Shown here: piece after piece, positions 1 to 5,888 of the stretch
How the letters are laid out: every line of letters begins with the position of its first letter
Position numbering within the stretch: position 1 is the first letter of the stretch
Origin: Clostridiales bacterium
GTDB lineage: Bacteria > Bacillota > Clostridia > Lachnospirales > WQUN01
DNA: 7,486 bases
Direction: 5' to 3'
Assembly (NCBI GenBank): GCA_031269415.1
Contig: JAISZF010000129.1
Location: 1 to 7,486, forward strand
Program-made: the position numbers and the translations under genes
Notes under the pieces: generated by a model
The model's database searches: none
Told to the model about the DNA's origin: nothing
The model's input: only the letters and a program-made list of their open reading frames with translations

Positions 1-1
1 A

Positions 2-2188
2 GCGGACAGCGCCGAGAAGATCAAACTGTATCTGAATCTGGAAGCGTACGGCGGCACAAAGCAGTTGAGCTTCAATATCCGCGCCGTTTCGGACGACGCC
101 TCGCCCGATCGGCTTTCCAAGAGGATCTACCGTCCTTATTCGCCTAAACAGTACAGGGATGTTACATATCGTATTCCCATCGAAATTATGGAACCTTCCC
201 GCCTAGTGTTCAGCTCACACTTGCTGATTTTCGATAGCGGCGGGGATATGCGTTCGCTGAAAGCGATAAACGCCGGTATACAGGAAATAACCCTGTTTCA
301 GAATCAAATAGTGATTGACGCCTCGGAATACAAGGCGTATCTGAGCGCGGGCAGTGTGAAGCTGCCTCCGGGAGGCGGCGCGGAAATTAAAATAGAATTA
401 CTGGATAATACGGACAAAGAGTCTCTTAACACCATGAGTATCATGTATCAGGCTCAGGAGCAGCCCGTTTCCGCCGAGATACTGCTTATGCGGCGCAAAG
501 CGGTTTCCCTGGTGCCTGATATTATATATGATAAGGTCGTGGCCATTGATTTCGGTACGCGCAAAACCGTGGCCGCTTATATAAACGCAGCGGCGGATAT
601 CGAGCGTTACGGCGTTTCCGGCACGATTCAACCGGATGTGAAAATGATTCCTCTGGAAAAGGGCCGTGTGGTAAACTATGAGATGCCTTCGGTAATCGCC
701 TATACCGGACGTGAAACGCTGGTGGGCACGGAAGCCGTGGGATCGGCTCAGACCGCTGAAGTCGCCAGCAGCATGAAGATGCAGATCCGGAACGATTCCA
801 TCCTATTCCATAAAGGCGGTACGGTCAGCGCCCGCGACACGCGCGAGGTGATCACGGATTTCTTGAAGCATGTTAAAAGCGCCGTTATCAGCGAGATCGG
901 CGACGGCGATAACTTTTATATATTTACGCTGCCGGTATTGGACGGCGACGATGAAGACGGCAGTATGTTCGCGCTGCAGAAGCACGTAACGCTGGACTGT
1001 GTGCGCCGCGCGGGCTTCTGCCCGCCGGATGAGGATTTCAATTATCGCGTTTCTACCATAAGCGAACCGGAAGCGGCAATGTGCCATATCGTGAACGCCA
1101 TAAAGAATAACGGAAGCGGCTGGATAGGCATTAACCTCCACCCGGACGATATAATATGCGTGTTTGACTACGGCGGCGGAACGCTGGATATCAGCTTCGG
1201 CAGGTATAAACTGATTGAGGGTATGCCGTCGGTCGATACTATCGCCAATATTGGCAGGTATTCTGACAGGGAGCATCCTGAATGGGGCCGGTTTGACCTG
1301 GGTGGAAACCGCTTGGACAACAATTTGGCGCTGGCGGTCTGCCGAACGCTGCCCGATGGCATAGTATTGGACGAACCGGAATACGACGAGAATAACAATC
1401 TCGTTTCGGCAAAGGGCTTTTCATGGGACAGCGCCCTGCTTCCGGGCCGCGAGTGGGAGCTGTATGTTGATACTATTATTAAAGGCAGTAAGGAAAAACT
1501 CTCCGAGAAGTGGGATGAGATAGACAAGGCGGTTATTGAAAAAGACGAGTATACCAAATCGGAATTGGCGCTCGACAAACAGACGTTTAAGGATGTTGTG
1601 TTCAAAGATCTGTATTACGCTATCGACGCTATGAAAGACGCCATGAAGAACAGCGGGATCGAGCGGGACGATCTTAAATATATCTTTCTGGTCGGCGGCT
1701 CAAGTTTGATAAAAATCATAAAATCGCGATTGGAAACTGAGTTCACGCCGGCGCGAGTCTATAACGCGTATGATTTCTCGCGGTCGGCGGATTATGAGAG
1801 GATAAAACGCGAAGCCATATATCCGGTGGTTAACGGGGCGGCCATGTCATACCTTACACGGGTTACGGACGTGTTTGACTTCGACGTAACCATCGCGCCC
1901 AAGATGTTCCGGGATATACCGGGTCTTTCTATCCGTTACCGCAGGGGAGACGGTTTTACCTCCAAACAGTGCAGCTTAAGCCGCAGGGTGGCCGCTGGCG
2001 CGTGGGAGATAACGGCGCGTCTCGCGGACGCTCGGAATATTAAGATTGGGGGATTTACCGTAGAGCCGGCTGATGATATAATTAATATAAAGATATTCGC
2101 GGCTTTCATTGGCAGAAAGCTGCGTGTCAGTTATCAAAAGAGCAGGTCGGAGATATTTGAAGTGAGCGATTTGGATGTCAGCATTTGA
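2..2188 (+). CDS. Actin/Hsp70-fold ATPase with beta-rich flanks (5' partial)
   Basis: This is a partial gene: the frame is open from base 2 with no stop. The first possible start, TTG at 65, has no ribosome binding site and lies inside an apparent beta-strand, so the true start is upstream of the window. The first 175 or so residues look beta-rich, perhaps one or two beta-sandwich domains. The ATPase core follows: phosphate-1 AIDFGTRKT near 542, connect-1-like SEPEAA near 1060-1080, phosphate-2 FDYGGGTLDISF near 1163, LGGNRLDNN near 1300-1320, and adenosine motif FLVGGSS near 1685-1705. These motifs in this order define the actin/Hsp70/MreB superfamily. The tail after about 1750 holds a short beta-rich region, not a recognisable Hsp70 substrate-binding domain and helical lid. 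No signal peptide or membrane segment is visible, so it is probably cytoplasmic. ATP hydrolysis is expected from the family; the partner is unknown, though the next two genes are candidate exchange factors. The superfamily is secure; the role is not. Confidence 0.9.
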   Translation, partial: ADSAEKIKLYLNLEAYGGTKQLSFNIRAVSDDASPDRLSKRIYRPYSPKQYRDVTYRIPIEIMEPSRLVFSSHLLIFDSGGDMRSLKAINAGIQEITLFQNQIVIDASEYKAYLSAGSVKLPPGGGAEIKIELLDNTDKESLNTMSIMYQAQEQPVSAEILLMRRKAVSLVPDIIYDKVVAIDFGTRKTVAAYINAAADIERYGVSGTIQPDVKMIPLEKGRVVNYEMPSVIAYTGRETLVGTEAVGSAQTAEVASSMKMQIRNDSILFHKGGTVSARDTREVITDFLKHVKSAVISEIGDGDNFYIFTLPVLDGDDEDGSMFALQKHVTLDCVRRAGFCPPDEDFNYRVSTISEPEAAMCHIVNAIKNNGSGWIGINLHPDDIICVFDYGGGTLDISFGRYKLIEGMPSVDTIANIGRYSDREHPEWGRFDLGGNRLDNNLALAVCRTLPDGIVLDEPEYDENNNLVSAKGFSWDSALLPGREWELYVDTIIKGSKEKLSEKWDEIDKAVIEKDEYTKSELALDKQTFKDVVFKDLYYAIDAMKDAMKNSGIERDDLKYIFLVGGSSLIKIIKSRLETEFTPARVYNAYDFSRSADYERIKREAIYPVVNGAAMSYLTRVTDVFDFDVTIAPKMFRDIPGLSIRYRRGDGFTSKQCSLSRRVAAGAWEITARLADARNIKIGGFTVEPADDIINIKIFAAFIGRKLRVSYQKSRSEIFEVSDLDVSI

Positions 2189-2234
2189 ACCGGATAACCG
2201 GGCCGGGTTACGGAAAGCGGCGGCGGGCTTTTTT

Positions 2235-2244
2235 AAAAGGTGGG
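2235..2244 (+). promoter_or_regulatory. Ribosome binding site deciding the start of the gene at 2250
   Basis: The sequence AAAAGGTGGG contains AGGTGG, close to the AGGAGG consensus, and ends 5 bases before ATG 2250. The alternative in-frame ATG at 2175 lies inside the end of the upstream gene and has no comparable site. I therefore prefer 2250. Confidence 0.7.
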
Positions 2245-2249
2245 TGCGT

Positions 2250-4316
2250 ATGGCCGATTCGATATATTACCTGAAAACACTAACGGATTATCTGAACAGC
2301 GCGAATATGTTCTACGCCTATACCGAACGCCTGAAAGCGGTGTCGGATGTAATGAGCGACCCGCGCGTGTTTACCGAGATACTGGACAGTGAACACGATC
2401 ATGCCGTACAGCGCGCGAAGTCGTTTATGACGGCGCTGTACGGCGTATTCCCAAGGGATCGCGTACTGGAATTATGCCAGATGATTATAGACTATCAGAC
2501 CGGGCTGGATGGCAAGGAAACCCTGTTTTACATGGAAGCCGCTTTGCTGGAAATAAAGCGGTATTTTTTCAGGCATCAGAAGCAGATTGCGGAGTTGATG
2601 CGGCTCTGTGAATTTCCTTTCGAGCAGGTTAACGAGGAATTGCTGCCGCTGGCGCGGACTGTGCAATGTTCGTACGAGCCGCCTTACATGAAGCCGGTCG
2701 GGCTGTTCCCCGCGGGATACGGCGACCTGAAACTGCCTTCCCAATTGCCTATGGATCCCTCGTTTATTGAGCCGGAGCGCAGGGCCGACGTTTTAAAATA
2801 CATAGCTCCTGAAATTCGGGAAGGGCTGCTGACGCGGGGGCATAAGGACTTTTTCAGCAGGTACGCGGATTTCTTCTCAACGTTTTTCGCGGACTCCGCA
2901 TTGTTTCTGGACAGATTCACTACCATACCGCAAGACCTTCCGGACAGGGAAACCGTACGCAAAGACCTGCTTGAGTATATAGGTGAGCTTTGCGTTGAAG
3001 CGAATATAGAGCCGGACAAATGGGTGGACGCCAGCCTGCTGAATACATGGCTGACCAGGGAGTCGTACGAACAGTTGAAGCGCGCCATGAGGCAGTCCGG
3101 TGTCACCGAGAATGTGCTGACGGATGATCGAGCGGATATTCCCGGATGGGAAAACCGCTTTCGCGCCGAAAAAGTCCAGTTTCAATACTGGAAGCCCCTT
3201 GTGCGCGGGTTTATCAGAATGGGAACGAACAGCGTTACGGAGTACCAGAGCCCGGCGGTATTGGAGCGGGCTGTCGCGGAAGAAAATGAGCGCGCCGCCT
3301 CGTATAAGAGGAGAAGCGCGTATTTTGAACTGTTGAAGCAGATGCGCGGCGCCAGGGACAAAGAGGGTTTTGAAGCCATACTGCGCGGAAACGGAAATTT
3401 GCTCCTGTTCGCGGATATCGCTTCCGATATCAGAAAGAAAAAGATTACGGAGGATTCACGCTTTTACGCGTATTATAATATAGTAAGTGAGACCTTTTTC
3501 AAAGCTGGGCAGTATCGCGTTCTCATACCGTCGGTAAGGGAGGGGGACGCGCTTAGCGCACTGGAAGCCGTAATCCCGTCCAAAGCGGAGCCGGCGTTTG
3601 AGACAGGCGACGCTCCGGTCGCCTGTCTGATAGAAAAAACTGAGGTGCGGTCGCTGGAGACCGGCGGGATAAAGGTAATCGCGGCGTATCCGGGCCTGAT
3701 GCGCGGAGGCGAGGTTTTAACCGCCCCGCTGGTATCCGTCGAGATCCCGGTGTCTCCGCATGATAAGCTGGTGGAACTTGCCGAGTCGCTGGATAATATC
3801 ATTCAGGAATTGCGCACCGAAAAAGACATATTGGGCGTACGCCGCAATATTAATAATTTTATCCACTGTATGCGTATAATAGATCAAAAAAGTAAATCGG
3901 GGCAGGATTTGGACACGCAGAAGAAGAAAGAGTGGCTGAATCAGAATCATTTTATCTACAACTTGTTCAATTTTACGCCGGCGGAATTCTTTAATAACCT
4001 TAAGGCGGTTCTGGATCGCTACGCGGGCGCGCTGAATGGACGAATACGCGTAAGCGAGTACCGCGAGCCGTTTTATATGGCGTGGGAATTGTGCATATCG
4101 CGCCTTAATCTTATGGGAATCGCGGAAACGCGTATTGTGCCGTATAAGACGAGGGTTACCAAGAGTGAGCTGATTAACGGCTGGAACAAGGAAAATACCG
4201 AGAATAGGGAAGCGGATGAAAGCCACCCGCCCGACGTGGTTTACGGCGTGTTGAAAAAGGGCATAGAAGTAGACGGACAGTTGGCGCAGAAACCTGTGGT
4301 GAATGTTTACGCATAA
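2250..4316 (+). CDS. Large helical protein with GrpE-like C-terminal beta-domain
   Basis: The protein has 688 residues from ATG 2250 (713 if ATG 2175 were used, overlapping the upstream gene by 14 bases). I do not recognise its N-terminal two thirds, which appear mostly helical, with many charged and aromatic residues and no membrane segment. Around residues 474-498 is IKVIAAYPGLMRGGEVLTAP followed by LVSVEI. A predicted helical stretch follows (about 501-595). The last 26 residues hold VVYGVLKKGIEVDGQLAQKP then VVNVYA. Both segments resemble the end of GrpE, whose consensus is roughly V-x-V-x-x-x-G-Y-x-x-x-x-R-x-x-R-P-A-x-V-x-V after a helical part. Since the previous gene encodes an Hsp70-like ATPase, I infer a dedicated nucleotide exchange factor or regulator of it. 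The last 180 or so residues are homologous to the next protein. The GrpE link is by eye; the N-terminal part may be a separate adaptor or scaffold domain. Confidence 0.88.
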   Translation: MADSIYYLKTLTDYLNSANMFYAYTERLKAVSDVMSDPRVFTEILDSEHDHAVQRAKSFMTALYGVFPRDRVLELCQMIIDYQTGLDGKETLFYMEAALLEIKRYFFRHQKQIAELMRLCEFPFEQVNEELLPLARTVQCSYEPPYMKPVGLFPAGYGDLKLPSQLPMDPSFIEPERRADVLKYIAPEIREGLLTRGHKDFFSRYADFFSTFFADSALFLDRFTTIPQDLPDRETVRKDLLEYIGELCVEANIEPDKWVDASLLNTWLTRESYEQLKRAMRQSGVTENVLTDDRADIPGWENRFRAEKVQFQYWKPLVRGFIRMGTNSVTEYQSPAVLERAVAEENERAASYKRRSAYFELLKQMRGARDKEGFEAILRGNGNLLLFADIASDIRKKKITEDSRFYAYYNIVSETFFKAGQYRVLIPSVREGDALSALEAVIPSKAEPAFETGDAPVACLIEKTEVRSLETGGIKVIAAYPGLMRGGEVLTAPLVSVEIPVSPHDKLVELAESLDNIIQELRTEKDILGVRRNINNFIHCMRIIDQKSKSGQDLDTQKKKEWLNQNHFIYNLFNFTPAEFFNNLKAVLDRYAGALNGRIRVSEYREPFYMAWELCISRLNLMGIAETRIVPYKTRVTKSELINGWNKENTENREADESHPPDVVYGVLKKGIEVDGQLAQKPVVNVYA
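3601..3628 (+). other. Perfect intragenic inverted repeat (11-bp stem, 6-base loop)
   Basis: AGACAGGCGAC, loop GCTCCG, then GTCGCCTGTCT form a perfect 11-bp stem inside the gene at 2250-4316. It is followed by GATAGAAAAAAC rather than a T-run, so it is not a standard intrinsic terminator on this strand. On the opposite strand the T-run lies on the wrong side. It could be an mRNA fold affecting translation or processing within the operon, or a chance result of coding for ETGDAPVACL. It falls just before the first GrpE-like beta segment, possibly at a domain boundary. Confidence 0.6.
4155..4313 (+). repeat. Duplicated C-terminal domain, copy in the gene at 2250-4316
   Basis: This part encodes VTKSELINGWNKENTENREA and on to the end of the protein. 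It aligns residue for residue with the part encoded at 5391-5549, with 25 of 53 identities by eye. The wider homology starts near 3750. The copies are diverged at the protein level, so this is an old domain duplication and not a recent DNA repeat. Confidence 0.8.
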
Positions 4317-4323
4317 TTGTGGC

Positions 4324-4328
4324 AGGGG
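4324..4328 (+). promoter_or_regulatory. Ribosome binding site deciding the start of the gene at 4335
   Basis: AGGGG lies 6 bases before ATG 4335. The upstream in-frame TTG at 4317 touches the stop codon of the previous gene and would need a binding site inside that gene's last codons, where none is seen. ATG 4335 is therefore preferred. Confidence 0.6.
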
Positions 4329-4334
4329 ATTTGG

Positions 4335-5555
4335 ATGGGAAGAGTAATAAGCGGGCAAGGCACGGACAGCGCCTATAACTATAGAAATTTTAACATACTC
4401 TGCGAGCGATGCGAGGTGAGTGAACAGCAGAAATCGGATATAATCGAGTACTTTCTGTATGATCACGCGCCGGCGGACGATGCCCTGCTGAAGCATTTCG
4501 CGGCTTTGAGGATATTTTATACCAATATATTTCTTACGAAAGATACATATAACGGGAAGATGGACGTGGTGCGGATAATTCTTAACAACTGCCGCGCGAG
4601 AGGGCTGCGCACAATCATCAATCCGGACTGCCATATTCGTTCCCGCGCCGAAAAATTCATGCGGGAGTATAAAAACAACCGGGCGGTATTGATTGAGTCC
4701 AAGACAACCAACAAACTGGATATGGCGAACATGGTTCGCGTCGATGATTACGGCTTGAGTTATTCCTGTCGAGGGCGCGGACCGTACCTTATACAGCGTG
4801 CGATGGCCACAGAGTTCGTTTACAGCGCAAAGGGAAGCTATACAGACTTTTTGAACGCGGCTGAAGATGAACCGCTCGTTAAGCCCACGCTGATCGAGGC
4901 CGTTACCACAGGCTTTAAGAAACGCCGTGAAACGGAACTGAGCGGCGTGCGTGAGGCGAAGCCCGCGGTAAAATCGGTCGCTGAAAATAAAGACGAAGGG
5001 CGGATGCTGCAGTTTCCTGTTGAAGCCTTGAAAAAGCTGATCGATATCTTGGCGTGCCAAGGCTTGACCAGTTCGGCTCGCATGGTTAAAATTTTGCTCA
5101 ACAATTACAGCGTGATCATCAACGATTTGCAGCGCGCCAAAAACAAGCGCGAATGGCTGGATGAGCATTACTATGTGTATACTCTGCTGGATAACAGCGC
5201 CGAGGGGGCGTACAAGCAATTGGAAAACGCCGCGAGCACGTGTGACGACGTGGTACGGAGGTATGAGGCTTTAAAGAGTCTGTCCGCCTGTAAACCCGCC
5301 TTTATTACAGTGTGGAACGCCTGTCTCAGGGCGCTGGAACAGCGGGAGATCCGCGTTCTCCCAATCAACCGCGTCGGCGCGGGGTTTGTCGTAACCAAAA
5401 ACGAGCTGAAAGACGGATGGGAATTGCGGAATACCGAAGAACGCAAGGCTGATGAGGAGAATCCGGTAAACAAGGTTTACGGCATCATACAAAACGGCGT
5501 GCTGGTGGAAAACGAGATCGCCCGAAGACCGATCTTGAACGTATACACTGATTGA
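4335..5555 (+). CDS. GrpE-like-tailed protein, paralog of the upstream gene's C-terminus
   Basis: The protein has 406 residues from ATG 4335 (412 from TTG 4317). Its N-terminal half, about residues 1-180, is unrecognised: mixed helical and polar, with RTIINPDC near 92-99. A charged linker around 190-225 (FKKRRETELSG and following) leads to a helical region. The last 175 or so residues match the C-terminal region of the upstream protein: KREWLDEHYYVYTLL pairs with KKEWLNQNHFIYNLF, and the final 53 residues align without gaps with 25 identities by eye count. The end, VYGIIQNGVLVENEIARRP then ILNVY, resembles the GrpE C-terminal beta-domain. I infer a second exchange factor or co-regulator of the Hsp70-like ATPase, possibly pairing with the upstream protein, since GrpE works as a dimer. 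No membrane segment is seen. The paralogy is solid; the biochemical role is inference. Confidence 0.88.
   Translation: MGRVISGQGTDSAYNYRNFNILCERCEVSEQQKSDIIEYFLYDHAPADDALLKHFAALRIFYTNIFLTKDTYNGKMDVVRIILNNCRARGLRTIINPDCHIRSRAEKFMREYKNNRAVLIESKTTNKLDMANMVRVDDYGLSYSCRGRGPYLIQRAMATEFVYSAKGSYTDFLNAAEDEPLVKPTLIEAVTTGFKKRRETELSGVREAKPAVKSVAENKDEGRMLQFPVEALKKLIDILACQGLTSSARMVKILLNNYSVIINDLQRAKNKREWLDEHYYVYTLLDNSAEGAYKQLENAASTCDDVVRRYEALKSLSACKPAFITVWNACLRALEQREIRVLPINRVGAGFVVTKNELKDGWELRNTEERKADEENPVNKVYGIIQNGVLVENEIARRPILNVYTD
5391..5549 (+). repeat. Duplicated C-terminal domain, copy in the gene at 4335-5555
   Basis: This is the partner of the segment at 4155-4313, encoding VTKNELKDGWELRNTEERKA and on. 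Residues shared by both copies include VTK-x-EL, GW, NTE-x-R-x-ADE, VYG, and a final P-x-x-NVY. The wider homology begins near 5016. Confidence 0.8.
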
Positions 5556-5558
5556 TAT

Positions 5559-5563
5559 GGGGG
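5559..5563 (+). promoter_or_regulatory. Ribosome binding site for the small membrane protein
   Basis: GGGGG lies 7 bases before ATG 5571. The in-frame GTG at 5565 is too close to this tract to use it. ATG 5557 is out of frame and meets a stop after five codons. Confidence 0.55.
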
Positions 5564-5570
5564 TGTGTCA

Positions 5571-5888
5571 ATGAATGTGACTGATGTTATACAAGTGGTT
5601 CTGACCGTGATTGGCGCGTGGTCTGTGATTGTGTTTCTGCTGTATTTTCTTTTGATAAAAATGGTCGGATACAAAAACGCGGGGTTTCTGGCAAGGGCGC
5701 TTTATTCGATATATTTGGTTCTGATGCTGCTATACTCTCTATTCTTGAGTCCATATACCCGTTATGTGAGGTTCCTGAGTACGGGTTTTTATATCGCGCT
5801 CGTCATTTTTGTCATACTGCTTTTATTTGTTATACTTACCGGTATGACCGGCGGCAGAGCCGGAAAAGGGGGCGGTTCCGACGCGTAA
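5571..5888 (+). CDS. Small membrane protein with three transmembrane segments
   Basis: The protein has 105 residues from ATG 5571 (107 from GTG 5565). Three hydrophobic stretches look like membrane helices: about residues 6-29, 43-60 and 72-91. They are joined by short loops with basic residues (KMVGYKNAGFLAR, then PYTRYVR) and followed by a short Gly-rich, polar tail, GGRAGKGGGSDA. I do not recognise a family and see no catalytic motif. It lies 15 bases after the upstream stop and overlaps the tubulin-like gene, so it is probably co-translated with it. The simplest inference is a membrane anchor or docking subunit for the otherwise soluble ATPase and GTPase. A small pore-forming or accessory role cannot be excluded. 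The tail reads through an A4G5 tract close to the frame change into the next gene. Confidence 0.8.
   Translation: MNVTDVIQVVLTVIGAWSVIVFLLYFLLIKMVGYKNAGFLARALYSIYLVLMLLYSLFLSPYTRYVRFLSTGFYIALVIFVILLLFVILTGMTGGRAGKGGGSDA
5866..5872 (+). promoter_or_regulatory. Candidate ribosome binding site for the tubulin-like gene
   Basis: AAGGGGG is followed after 8 bases by ACG 5881, exactly where an ATG would be expected. No ATG, GTG or TTG lies in frame between the upstream stop (TGA 5845) and TTG 5899. This site is the main reason for placing the start at 5881. Confidence 0.5.

Noticed and set aside
65..67. TTG at 65 as the start of the Hsp70-like gene
   Set aside because: The frame is open to base 2, no ribosome binding site precedes the TTG, and the encoded beta pattern continues upstream of it. 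The gene is cut by the window edge.
2195..2234. Short inverted repeats (TAACC/GGTTA and AAAGC/GCTTT) ahead of a run of six T's between genes 1 and 2
   Set aside because: The stems are only 5 bp. The first is far from the T-run and the second is A/T-rich with an 8-base loop. This is too weak to call a terminator, and the next ribosome binding site begins immediately after.
3717..5219. A 500-codon open frame on the minus strand across the two GrpE-like genes
   Set aside because: It lies wholly antisense to two genes supported by mutual protein homology, its translation has no recognisable motif, and it would cross the junction between them. It is best explained by codon bias of the coding strand.
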